From CAWATZ01 sp963784995 (GTDB taxonomy: Bacteria > Planctomycetota > Planctomycetia > Gemmatales > Gemmataceae), in contig CAWATZ010000007.1 in assembly GCA_963784995.1 (NCBI GenBank), forward strand, positions 310,001 to 374,000: a stretch of 64,000 nucleotides of DNA. Reading direction: 5' to 3'. The notes under the pieces are model-generated. The model saw only the letters and a program-made list of their open reading frames with translations. It ran no database searches and was not told the DNA's origin. Both the position numbers and the translations under genes were made by a program. This document shows, one piece after another, positions 46,447-54,152 of this stretch (within the stretch, counting starts at the first letter, position 1; the number at the start of each line of letters is the position of its first letter).

Positions 46447-46635
46447 TCAACTGCCGGTCTTGCTGATCTGGGCGTCAGTTTGCTGGAAGTTGGCCTGGGT
46501 CTTGGCGCCTACCACGGCAATGGAGGCAAAGCAGACGAGGATGATAAACGCCAGCATCACGGCATACTCAACGGCGGTTAGCCCGTCTTCGTTCTTCAGG
46601 AAGTTCATCAGGGATCGGGGCGTGAATGGCAACAC
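46447..46635 (-). CDS. Flp/Fap-type pilin
   Basis: A 62-residue prepilin. The core NEDGLTAVEYAVMLAFIILV has the Flp-type G/xxxxEY pattern and a single hydrophobic helix, cut by the prepilin peptidase after Gly. GTG 46635 is chosen because AAGGAG lies five bases before it. It is the natural substrate class of the CpaF machinery, but sits 10 kb from cpaF and alone. Confidence 0.8.
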   Translation of the reverse strand: MLPFTPRSLMNFLKNEDGLTAVEYAVMLAFIILVCFASIAVVGAKTQANFQQTDAQISKTGS

Positions 46636-46667
46636 GTTAGCTCCTTTGCTCCGTTGCAGTGGTTTGA

Positions 46668-47204
46668 TTGTCGGCTGGGCATTTCAAGCATGGAACAGGC
46701 GCGGTGGTCTGTCAAATGCGACAGGCAGATCCCTTGCTCAACCCGGACAAAGACCCGACCCAGGACGTTCTCGACCCGGACAAGATATTCGTCGATCCCC
46801 CGGCCCAGATCCTCGGACCGAGCGAGGCGAGCAAGCCCTGGTTATCCCGAAAGGGTCGGAAGATCGACTTTGCCCAGCGTGACGCCATGAACCGAGAGCT
46901 GGGAAAGCTGGGCGAGGACTTCGTGGTAGCACTCGAGCGGCACCGGCTGCTGCTCGCCGACCGAGACGACCTCTCCCGAAAAGTGCAATGCGTTGCACTG
47001 GAAATCGGCGACGGTCTGGGCTTCGACGTGCTCTCGTTCGACGACCAGGATGAGTCGGAGAAGCTGATCGAGGTCAAAACCACCGGCCTGGGCAAGTTTT
47101 TCCCCTACTACGTCACCAGCACCGAGGTCCGCTGCTCCGAGGACGAGGAAGGCCGGGCGGCTTCATCACCCTGGCGATCCCTGCCCGCTCTCGCTTCACC
47201 CTGA
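46668..47204 (+). pseudogene. DUF3883-domain protein, truncated
   Basis: The middle part matches DUF3883: ELGKLGEDFVVALERHRLLL, VLSFDDQDESEKLIEVKTT, FPYYVTSTEV. The conserved IEVKTT resembles the D-x-K core of restriction-endonuclease folds. After EVRCSEDEE the frame runs out into an unrelated sequence, so the C-terminus is missing. DUF3883 proteins often lie in defence islands beside helicases. Confidence 0.55.
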
Positions 47205-47309
47205 CCGCGTTGGCCGTCTTGCCGGTCCGCCTGGCAACCACGTCGTCTGGCGCGGTCCCCAGCAGGGCCATTTCTTCGGGGGTCCAGCGTGGTCCGTGGT
47301 AGCTGGTCG
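47174..47309 (-). pseudogene. Fragment of a small HTH-like Gemmata protein
   Basis: The minus strand reads SYHGPRWTPEEMALLGTAPD then VVARRTGKTANAVRVKRER, matching small planctomycete proteins with a SANT/Myb-like helix-turn-helix (WTPEE...LG...A..GRT..AV..KR). Start and end are missing. It overlaps the tail of the truncated DUF3883 frame. Confidence 0.45.
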
Positions 47310-47537
47310 GGAAATGCCGGCCAGGTTCCGGTTCTTACTCCAGCTGTTGTCGCTCATCCGCAAGTTTCAGTTTGCGCTTCCGGGATCGAATTGCAGAGAG
47401 ACTCCGCCCCGTTCGCCGTGCCACCTCGACCCCGGGCAACTGCGAAGGTGATGGGCAAGCATGCTGCGGATCGATAGCCATTCGCCCGTCTGCCACCTAG
47501 CCGGTAGGTGTGCGACGCGATCCTCCTGGAATCCCCA

Positions 47538-48092
47538 TCAACCCTGAGTTCTCTTGATCCCCTTGAGCCTCTCCAGGATCTTGTCCCTGCCCAGTCTTCT
47601 CAGTGTCTCTGCGTTGCGCAGCGGGATGGCTCGTGCCTGAGCCGGATTGCTCACGGCCGCCGTCACGCTTTCCTCACGGAGCAGGTGCAACATCGGGTAG
47701 GGGGAGCGGTTCGTGTAGTTCTCCAGCGCTTCCTGGCGGGTGCCGGCGAACTGATAATCGGGGTGAAAACTCGCCAGTTGGATGGTGCCCCGCAGGCCGA
47801 GTTTCTCAACCAGACGCTCCGCGTCGCCCAGGAAATCATTGAAGTCGAGAAAGTCTCTGAGGGCCAGGGGATGGATGAGCAGAGTCGTTTCAACGCCTCC
47901 GACCGGGGCAGCCAGAGCCTTGAGTTCGCCCGCCAGGACCTCCAGTAAGGTCGCCTCATCCCCAGCGTCGGTGACGGTGTAGCGAATGCGCTCGGCCAGG
48001 AAAACGTATTGGGCAAAGGGGCACAGGTTCAGCCCAATCACCACGGAGGCAATCCAGTGGCGGGTTCCATCGAGGACGGCTTGTTGATCCAT
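47538..48092 (-). CDS. DUF1415 family protein
   Basis: A 184-residue protein with the DUF1415 pattern: VIGLNLCPFAQYVF near residue 18, ETTLLIHP, DFLDFNDFLGDAERL, and the ending FHPDYQFAGT and NRSPYPMLHLLREESV. Function of the family is unknown; the conserved Cys-Pro motif suggests chemistry. It is 32 bp downstream of rpsR on the same strand, so they are probably co-transcribed. ATG 48092. Confidence 0.8.
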   Translation of the reverse strand: MDQQAVLDGTRHWIASVVIGLNLCPFAQYVFLAERIRYTVTDAGDEATLLEVLAGELKALAAPVGGVETTLLIHPLALRDFLDFNDFLGDAERLVEKLGLRGTIQLASFHPDYQFAGTRQEALENYTNRSPYPMLHLLREESVTAAVSNPAQARAIPLRNAETLRRLGRDKILERLKGIKRTQG

Positions 48093-48124
48093 CGCCGCCT
48101 CCTGGCCGGAGCGGTAAGGGAGCG

Positions 48125-48367
48125 TCACTCCCCGACATAAGGGAGGAGCGCCATGAAGCGGGCACGCTTGACCGCATCCTTGACCGCACGCTGGAACGCG
48201 GCACAGGTCCCGGAGCGCTTGCGGCTCATCATTTTCCCCTGGCTGTTGCACAGCTTCTTCAAGGTCATCACGTCCTTGTAATCGACGTAGGCGGGGCGAG
48301 GGCAGCCCTCCTTCCGGCAAAACCGGCAGCGATTCTTGCGATTGCGACCCACTTTCCTGCGGACCAT
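48125..48367 (-). CDS. rpsR: 30S ribosomal protein S18
   Basis: An 80-residue S18: NRCRFCRKEGC, VDYKDVMTLKKLCNSQGKMMSRKRSGTC in two halves, and the ending FQRAVKDAVKRARFMALLPY. S18 binds S6 on the 30S platform. The Cys-x2-Cys-x4-Cys set marks a zinc-binding (C+) form. The usual neighbours rpsF, ssb and rplI are missing, so it could be a second copy. ATG 48367. Confidence 0.85.
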   Translation of the reverse strand: MVRRKVGRNRKNRCRFCRKEGCPRPAYVDYKDVMTLKKLCNSQGKMMSRKRSGTCAAFQRAVKDAVKRARFMALLPYVGE

Positions 48368-48463
48368 TGGACCGACACCTTTCGTGAACGGGAGGGCAAA
48401 AGGTCAACATAGGAGCGTTTGCCCCCGCTGGCCACGTGCCTCCCTGCGACCCCATTCCATCCC

Positions 48464-48685
48464 TTACCCCTTCCGCTTCCGCTTCACGCGCTGGTCGGTT
48501 CCCCGCCTGGGCAGCGTATTGCTCCCCTTGCCCAGCGATTCCCTGGAATCCGCGTTGGTGCCCAGGGCCGCGATCAACGCCGGACGCAGAAAGGCCGGGA
48601 CCACGGTCCCCGTCTCGTCCATCCAGTTCCCGCCGCGGCGGGTGTAGGTGCGTCCGTTCAGCACGACAGACGTTCGACTGCTCAT
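48464..48685 (-). CDS. Small basic protein
   Basis: A 73-residue frame from ATG 48685, MSSRTSVVLNGRTYTRRGGN then WMDETGTVVPAFLRPALIAAL and a basic tail. The tyrosine/arginine pattern and tail suggest a real small gene upstream of rpsR. No family recognised. Confidence 0.45.
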   Translation of the reverse strand: MSSRTSVVLNGRTYTRRGGNWMDETGTVVPAFLRPALIAALGTNADSRESLGKGSNTLPRRGTDQRVKRKRKG

Positions 48686-48782
48686 TGTTTGATCCTCAAC
48701 AAGGTCTCCCTCAATCAAATGTCATGGTATCACATTACGGCTTGTCGGCGCTCTCTCCGGCCCCGTCCCGTAGCCGCAACGG

Positions 48783-48960
48783 TCACAATAGACCTCGAAT
48801 CGCCTCAAGGCGGGCCGACACTTCCTTCCAGGTGGGGAGCGGGCCGAAACGCAACACGCGGCATTGCGCCTCGAAACCGGCAGCGATCACCGCGCGCAAT
48901 GCGTCCGGCGGGAACAAGGCATCGCTGTTGGCAAAAGTCATGTCTGCTGGCGGGACGTAG
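48783..48960 (-). pseudogene. C-terminal fragment of an unrecognised protein
   Basis: About 58 coherent codons (SYVPPADMTFANSDALFPPD then AVIAAGFEAQCRVLRFGPLP) end at 48783; upstream frames look random. It may be the end of a larger gene broken by rearrangement. Confidence 0.3.
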
Positions 48961-49080
48961 CTCCTGGCGAAATGTTGGTGATGGTGAAGTGAGCGACCGG
49001 CTACCAAGCTACTGACCTCCGGTAGGCACATGAAGTATGTGCCTGCACTCAAAAGGCTGGATGTCGTTGCAAGGCATGCT

Positions 49081-49150
49081 TTCCTTCCACGGCGTAACGC
49101 CGCAGCATCGCTACCTCCGAGCAGTCGGCCGCTCCTCTTTCTGGTGTAGC
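49081..49150. repeat. 70-bp dispersed repeat, copy 1
   Basis: CTTCCACGGCGTAACGCCGC and following GCTACCTC, CAGTCGGCCGCTCCTC, CTGGTGTAGC recur at 50477-50549 with scattered differences. The stem ACGGCGTAACGCCG keeps pairing in both copies (TAACG versus TATCG). Unknown family; possibly a small mobile or RNA element. Confidence 0.55.
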
Positions 49151-49273
49151 ACGATTGATCCGGCAGGCAAGCGGGACTGTGGGCATGGCCCCGGTGGCGA
49201 GACAGCTCACCGACCAGCCCAGGAGACAGAATTCCTCTCTTTCTGACCTCGGAAGGAGGTGGTCCACATCTAC

Positions 49274-49302
49274 CCGACAGGCGCAAGACTGTCGGATTTT
49301 TT
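49274..49302 (+). terminator. Intrinsic terminator
   Basis: CCGACAG, 8-base loop, CTGTCGG, then ATTTTTT. A textbook rho-independent terminator on the plus strand. No protein gene precedes it within 300 bases, so it may end an untranslated RNA or a lost gene; it also shields the RRM gene. Confidence 0.75.
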
Positions 49303-49613
49303 ATGTCCCGCCCAGCAAAGGGGTTATGTCCGATAAACGACTACAAAGAGGAAAGAATTCGCACATCACCTCTTGCAACTTGGTATACTGATGGTGTGTG
49401 GCGGGTTTAGTACCCGCCTTGAAGAACAGGAACGAGACTGCCGCTTCGGCGTTTGCTTTTCTCCCTGCTCTGCACATCCTTTGCCCTTGCAGATCCACGA
49501 GAACCTCAAGCCTTGTCGCTAGACAGTACAGGCCTCCCTTGTCCCCGCAACGAGGACGAGCATGGGGCAACGTTCATCTCTCTAACAGGGCTTGCGAGCC
49601 CAGAAGGAGCGCC

Positions 49614-50066
49614 ATGAACAACAACCTGTACGTCGGAAACCTCGCCTTCCACACAACCGCCGGTGATCTCACCAAAGAGTTCAGTCGCTACGGGATTGTC
49701 ATCAGATCCCTGATCGTCACTAACCCAGAGACCAACGAGTCTCGGGGCTTTGGCTACGTCGAGATGAGCGAGGGGGGCGACCAGGCCGTTGCTGGTCTGG
49801 ACGGATCCGTGTACCAGGGACGGTCCCTGACTGTCCACCAAATGAAGCCCCGTATGGATCCCATCCGGCCCGATAGGGATGACCGGGAAGCCATCCCGGT
49901 GATGCCGGATTACCAATTCCGGGGGTGGCCTTCGCCGATCATAGCTCCCCCCAATGAGGAGAGGTCCTGGGCCAGTCTCTACGACGACCACCCTGCAACT
50001 CGGGACGCAGATGCTTACAGTGGCTCTCAGAACGGCGACAACAACGAAGGGACTGATCGTTACTAA
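49614..50066 (+). CDS. RRM-type RNA-binding protein
   Basis: A 150-residue protein. One RNA recognition motif fills residues 3-80: RNP2 LYVGNLAF and RNP1 RGFGYVEM, plus YQGRSLTVHQMKP. The acidic, Gly/Asp/Asn-rich tail to residue 150 is unordered. Bacterial single-RRM proteins of this type are common in cyanobacteria (cold-induced Rbp) and planctomycetes, and bind mRNA. ATG 49614 follows AAGGAG. The 200-base leader from 49400 could hold cold-response regulation, but nothing specific is visible. Confidence 0.9.
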   Translation: MNNNLYVGNLAFHTTAGDLTKEFSRYGIVIRSLIVTNPETNESRGFGYVEMSEGGDQAVAGLDGSVYQGRSLTVHQMKPRMDPIRPDRDDREAIPVMPDYQFRGWPSPIIAPPNEERSWASLYDDHPATRDADAYSGSQNGDNNEGTDRY

Positions 50067-50095
50067 GGCGAAACAGGGCTGAGTCAGAAAACGTG

Positions 50096-50120
50096 AGCCC
50101 CGGTCCTTGTGGCCGGGGCT
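50096..50120 (+). terminator. Hairpin after RRM gene
   Basis: AGCCCCGG, 9-base loop, CCGGGGCT, followed by TGCTATGG. It begins 29 bases after the stop; without a T-run it is a weaker terminator. Confidence 0.5.
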
Positions 50121-50149
50121 TGCTATGGCGAGATAATGGAGACCCTGCA

Positions 50150-50353
50150 ATGGCAACATTTCACAAATTCAGCACAACGGATGATACACAAATGGTCATC
50201 AATTTGGACCAGATCGTCCGTCTCTACGCATCACCAGACGATCGGCGGGCTACCATCGTGGAGCTTGTGAACGGAAACACGATCTCCATCAAAGCGGAAT
50301 ACGCCGTCGTTGAGCAGCAAATCACCGGGGCAGCTGCCTTCGGAAGAAGTTAG
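50150..50353 (+). CDS. Small protein of unknown function
   Basis: A 67-residue frame from ATG 50150: VINLDQIVRLYASPDDRRAT then IVELVNGNTISIKAEYAVVE. The beta-rich pattern with LVNGxxI resembles FlbD-like or small SH3-type folds. It is probably real given its composition; function unknown. Confidence 0.5.
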   Translation: MATFHKFSTTDDTQMVINLDQIVRLYASPDDRRATIVELVNGNTISIKAEYAVVEQQITGAAAFGRS

Positions 50354-50476
50354 CCAGCAGATCGAGCTTTCCATGCCCCCCAGCGAGCGTGAATGTCGAG
50401 TTTCCCTGGCCCTCGCTTGAACCATTTGGGTCCGAAAGTGCCTGCTGTATCTGGGTGGTTTCCCCAGGTGGGGCTG

Positions 50477-50549
50477 AACACTTCCACGGCGTATCGCCGC
50501 AGCAGACGCTACCTCTGCGCAGCCGTCCGCTCCTGGCTGGTGTAGCCTT
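50477..50549. repeat. 70-bp dispersed repeat, copy 2
   Basis: Second copy of the element at 49081-49150, with CTTCCACGGCGTATCGCCGC at its start. The gap 50354-50603 otherwise shows no gene. Confidence 0.55.
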
Positions 50550-50603
50550 TGACAAGGGGGACGGCCAGCAGATCGGCAATGAGTACAACGAATGAAGATC
50601 CGT

Positions 50604-51167
50604 TCACTTGGCTCGACTATTAATCCGCATCATCAGGATGCGATGCCGCTCGAAGTCGGTGCCATACGTGATCGTAACTGAGTCGCCTGGTTTCAAACTC
50701 CTGAGCGAGTCCATGAAGGCTTTGTCCTTGAAGTTGACGCCTGGAGCAAAAGCATTGGCGGGTCCGTCCTTGGGCTTGATCTCGACCCAGAAATTGTCAT
50801 AAACCTTCACCACAACGCCGGTCACCGTTCCCGCCTTTTTCAGAATCTGCCTGTTGATGCTGACCAGTTCCCGGCTGTCACCCACTTTCTTGTACGTCAG
50901 TTGCACGCGGCTGGCGTTGAACACTGTTTTGAAAGCCTCCATCAGCTTCTTGTCGGCGTTCTTGCCGAGGACGTACTTCACAGGTTCCTTTTCGCCGTCC
51001 GCCTTCACGGTGATCCAGTTCTCCTTTTTCTCGATGAGAATGCCGGCAATCTTGCCTTTCTCTTCGACGGCAACTTTGGCCGCAACCGAGGCGGCGACGG
51101 GCAGCCAAAGCATGCTGGACAGAATGACTCCACAGAGCAGCACGAACAACCCTCGGTGTCTTGACAT
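50604..51167 (-). CDS. Exported protein of unknown function
   Basis: A 187-residue protein with a signal peptide (LFVLLCGVILSSMLWLPVAA). The mature part has two similar beta-rich halves: GKIAGILIEKKENWITVKAD and GTVTGVVVKVYDNFWVEIKP, suggesting tandem OB- or SH3-like domains. ATG 51167. No family with known function recognised. Confidence 0.65.
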   Translation of the reverse strand: MSRHRGLFVLLCGVILSSMLWLPVAASVAAKVAVEEKGKIAGILIEKKENWITVKADGEKEPVKYVLGKNADKKLMEAFKTVFNASRVQLTYKKVGDSRELVSINRQILKKAGTVTGVVVKVYDNFWVEIKPKDGPANAFAPGVNFKDKAFMDSLRSLKPGDSVTITYGTDFERHRILMMRINSRAK

Positions 51168-51347
51168 GGTCAGCCCTCCTTTTCCGGAACAGGTCTTGCT
51201 GCACCCCAATCGACCAGCGCCCGTGCTCGCTGTCAAGCAGAATCTCAGGAACATCTGGCCACTGCCGCTGGCCGGGCTACACTCCCAGGGTCCCGGTTCT
51301 GGCAATCGGTACTGGGCGACGCCGATCGGCTGGGCCGGGACACCTTA

Positions 51348-52169
51348 TCAGCTCCGACCAATCAGCAGGTCCAGAACGTAACACCCACGAACGTGCGGCC
51401 CGCGCAGTGGAACCCAGCCTGTGCCATTACAGACACGACACTTTTCATCGTAACAGACACGAGACGTTTGAGGGTAACCGCCCTTGGAATCGTAGGCAGT
51501 GACACGATCTTCAGTCTGTACTCTTCCCTTTTGGCAGGCTGGATAGTAGCACCTCTCCTGTCCTCGCAGAAGCCGCAACACGTTCTCCTCGGTGCAACCG
51601 CTGTCCTCGAGCGCATCGGCCAGAATGGCGAGGCGCTCGAGTTGCAACGTACCAGCAGGCAGATCGCGATGCTCGTAGGCAGATGTCGCCAGGGTCTGGA
51701 CGGTGGGGGTCAGCCAGGAGGGATCAAGGGTGAGAGGGCGGAAGGGGTTGCCAACGACGTCCCGCAGCAAGTCGGCCTGAGCTTGAGCAACCAACGTTTG
51801 TCGCCGGCCTGATTGCATTGTGACGAAGAACAAATGCTCGGGCATGCGACCGCAACACCATCCTGCTGCTTCATCAGGATCTCCATGCCCCCGAATGCTG
51901 AATGGCCTGGCTTCGTGCGCCTGGTTCATCGCTGCTTCGGTAACGTGGCCATCGGCAAATCGTTCCGCCGCCACCAGCGCAGCGCGGCTGGCATCGTGGG
52001 TTAGCTGCTCCCAAACGCGCCGGCAGCAGGCCACGGCGAACAGGCGTAGCTTGCGGTCACTGGGCCGCCGCACGTTGACCGTCGCTCCCGTGCGTGTTTC
52101 CCAACCGCAATCGAGAAACGAGAGCATCGCTTTGAGGTCAGCGGGCCCTAGCCAGTCCTGTTCCGTCAT
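51348..52169 (-). CDS. Gemmata paralogue family protein
   Basis: A 273-residue protein of a large Gemmata family: PSDRKLRLFAVACCRRVWEQ near residue 35, AERFADG, LLRDVVGNPFRPLTLDPSWL near 135, ILADALEDSGC near 185, and HVRGCYVLDLLIG at the end. Between the last two is a cysteine-rich insert (CYYPACQKG ... CYDEKCRVCNGTGWVP) that looks like a zinc ribbon of the DnaJ type; I have not seen this insert as standard in the family. It runs in the same direction as the next two genes. Function unknown. Confidence 0.65.
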   Translation of the reverse strand: MTEQDWLGPADLKAMLSFLDCGWETRTGATVNVRRPSDRKLRLFAVACCRRVWEQLTHDASRAALVAAERFADGHVTEAAMNQAHEARPFSIRGHGDPDEAAGWCCGRMPEHLFFVTMQSGRRQTLVAQAQADLLRDVVGNPFRPLTLDPSWLTPTVQTLATSAYEHRDLPAGTLQLERLAILADALEDSGCTEENVLRLLRGQERCYYPACQKGRVQTEDRVTAYDSKGGYPQTSRVCYDEKCRVCNGTGWVPLRGPHVRGCYVLDLLIGRS

Positions 52170-52172
52170 CGC

Positions 52173-52601
52173 TTACACCTCCAGCAAGGTCTGTAGGGCC
52201 CGCAGACCACGAGCCAGGTCTTGCTCGGCCTGCAATCGAGTGCGGTAAAACAGGTGGTTGATCGGGAACTGTGACTGCGTGATGGCCGCAAACAAGGGAA
52301 AGGGCAGACGGGCATGGCGGGGAGCCCTGATCTCAAAAGGATAGTCCGGTGGATACCACGCCCAGGGCTTGGTGACTTTCGGCCCCACGTACGGAACCCG
52401 GTAGGCTGGTGCAATCTGGTCGCGAGCCATCCAGCGCTGAGCAAAGGCCAGGTCCGGCTGGTCGTTCTCGTCCAGCCAGTCCGCAAAGATTCGCCGAGTG
52501 GTCCAGTCGCAGCAGTTCTCGTCCAGGGTCTTTTCAAAGGCTTCACGCACGGGAACTTCTCCATTGTTGCCTGGGTGATCTGGCCACCGCTCAACGAGCA
52601 A
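52173..52601 (-). CDS. TIGR02996-domain protein
   Basis: A 142-residue protein with the Gemmata repeat-companion domain: FEKTLDENCCDWTTRRIFADWLDEND near residue 22-47 (R-x-x-F-A-D-W-L-D-E), followed by RWMARDQIAP. It overlaps the upstream gene by 11 bp and ends 3 bp before the next one, so the three are a likely operon. Function unknown. Confidence 0.65.
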   Translation of the reverse strand: MLVERWPDHPGNNGEVPVREAFEKTLDENCCDWTTRRIFADWLDENDQPDLAFAQRWMARDQIAPAYRVPYVGPKVTKPWAWYPPDYPFEIRAPRHARLPFPLFAAITQSQFPINHLFYRTRLQAEQDLARGLRALQTLLEV

Positions 52602-53295
52602 GCATCGCCAAGGCTCGTATCGTTTCTACCGTCTCAGCGGGGTAGCGGTTATCACTCAACCAATCGACCAGGATGGCTGGTGTCTCGACCAGCAGTGGAA
52701 TTGCCGTGGCCGCATCTTGCCAGGAGCGCAGGAGGAGAGGAGTGTGGTCCGGATTGAGGATCTCGCGGGTTGTGCCAGGGTAGCGGGGATAGGATACCCT
52801 TTGAAGGGTCATCCAGCACATCCAGGGTTGTCCTTGCGCGGGACCAATGGCAACTACTGCCCGTCGGTGCAGTCGGAAGAACCGTTCCAGTGCAGGTCCA
52901 TCCTCTGAGCCGCTATCCTCCATCAGGTGCCTGACGAACAAGGGGGTTTCCTCTTCATTCACAAGAGCCCGGACACTTCGTCCTCTCATGTCCATTGTCT
53001 GACCAGGTCGAGCTGCAATGGCACGACAGGGGTAAAGCTCATCCAGGACGCTCTCAGCAAAGTAGTATATCCGATAGCGGTTGATCCCTCGAGGTCTTCC
53101 ATGCTGAACAGTTCCTGTAGATTCAAAAACTGCACGATCCAGCCGCTGCGTTTGCCCACCCGACAAGCGAACGACAATCCATTTCGGCGTCACCCGAATC
53201 ACCTTGGCCTTCTCGACGCAACTGAACCCGAAGGCGCGGTAGGAGCGTCGAATCACCGATAATTCCCTGGGGATCGCTACCGTGGCCTCGCTCAC
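52591..53295 (-). CDS. Protein of unknown function
   Basis: A 234-residue protein from ATG 53295. VIRVTPKWIVVRLSGGQTQR suggests a beta-rich N-terminus; the C-terminal helix IPLLVETPAILVDWLSDNR resembles the address end of Gemmata repeat proteins. No recognised domain. First gene of the small minus-strand operon. Confidence 0.5.
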   Translation of the reverse strand: MSEATVAIPRELSVIRRSYRAFGFSCVEKAKVIRVTPKWIVVRLSGGQTQRLDRAVFESTGTVQHGRPRGINRYRIYYFAESVLDELYPCRAIAARPGQTMDMRGRSVRALVNEEETPLFVRHLMEDSGSEDGPALERFFRLHRRAVVAIGPAQGQPWMCWMTLQRVSYPRYPGTTREILNPDHTPLLLRSWQDAATAIPLLVETPAILVDWLSDNRYPAETVETIRALAMLAR

Positions 53296-53559
53296 TGCTC
53301 AACCTTCCTTTCGCTTGCTGGTCCTGTGTTACTCTTTCCCTACTTTCTGCTTCAGCTCTTTGTCCGGCTGCATCGCCTTCTTGTGGGCAGGTCCGGCTTC
53401 ATACTCCGCAAGGTGCATTTTACCAGAGTTGCGAGGCTCGCGTGAGCTGTTTTCGGTGAAGACTGGCCCAAAACCCAGGGTAGGTACTGGAACGGGACTC
53501 CCGGAAAAAAATCAAGTCACGGGGGTGGGTTGGCTTACGCCGGCTCGTGTGACACGCTG

Positions 53560-53752
53560 CTTGTGGACAAATTGTCTCGGAGCGAGAGGTCGGAGGTCCA
53601 GGCATTCGCCGATTGCGAAAGGCCGCAGGTTGACTTGTGGACAATTTGTCCAGGAGTGACAAACCGGAAGGGCAGGTTGCGCTGATCGCTGACTTGTGGA
53701 CAAATTGTCTCGGAGCGAGAGGTCTGAAGCTCAGGCATTCGCTGATAGCTAA
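53560..53752. repeat. Palindrome-centred direct repeats (CTTGTGGACAAATTGTC)
   Basis: Three copies of CTTGTGGACAA(A/T)TTGTC start at 53560, 53634 and 53693. The first and third are part of a longer 60-bp block with GGAGCGAGAGGTC and GGCATTCGC, repeated with 133-bp period. The core GGACAAATTGTCT is palindromic. It lies beyond the 3' end of the small basic gene at 53803 and may be a binding array. Confidence 0.7.
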
Positions 53753-53802
53753 AAAGCGAACCACTGGAAGTGGCTCGCTGAGCTGTACCCTTGCCTGGCC
53801 GG

Positions 53803-54021
53803 TTACCTGACCTTGAGGCGATACTTCCTGGTTCGGTAGTTGAACACAACCTCGTTGGTGGTTTTCTTGTACACACCGTTCCGGACGTGGACCAGACCGT
53901 TCTTGTCCGTGATCGTGACCTGGACGTAGGTTTCGCCGTTGCGTTTCTTCATCTTCATTTGGACCGACTGCCACAGCTTGCTTGACCGGGATACCTTGCG
54001 GACCTGGTGATGCTTGATCAT
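53803..54021 (-). CDS. Small very basic protein
   Basis: A 72-residue lysine/arginine-rich protein (MIKHHQVRKVSRSSKLWQSV, then MKKRNGETYVQVTITDKNGL and YRTRKYRLKVR). Predicted pI is very high, suggesting nucleic-acid binding. AGGAGACGGAAG precedes ATG 54021 on the minus strand. It is next to the left end of the second IS1634-like element. Family unknown. Confidence 0.5.
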   Translation of the reverse strand: MIKHHQVRKVSRSSKLWQSVQMKMKKRNGETYVQVTITDKNGLVHVRNGVYKKTTNEVVFNYRTRKYRLKVR

Positions 54022-54152
54022 CTTCCGTCTCCTGCAATGGGCTTGATGGATACGCACCTCACTTGATGTGACGGCATTTCGCAGGAGATTTAGGTCGGTA
54101 TCGGGTGAGTGGAGTACCAGTCAGAGATTGCTGTGTTCTGCTCCGGGCAATC

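Noticed and set aside
53560..53752. CRISPR array
   Set aside because: Irregular spacing (74 and 59 bp) and repeated flanks; no cas genes.
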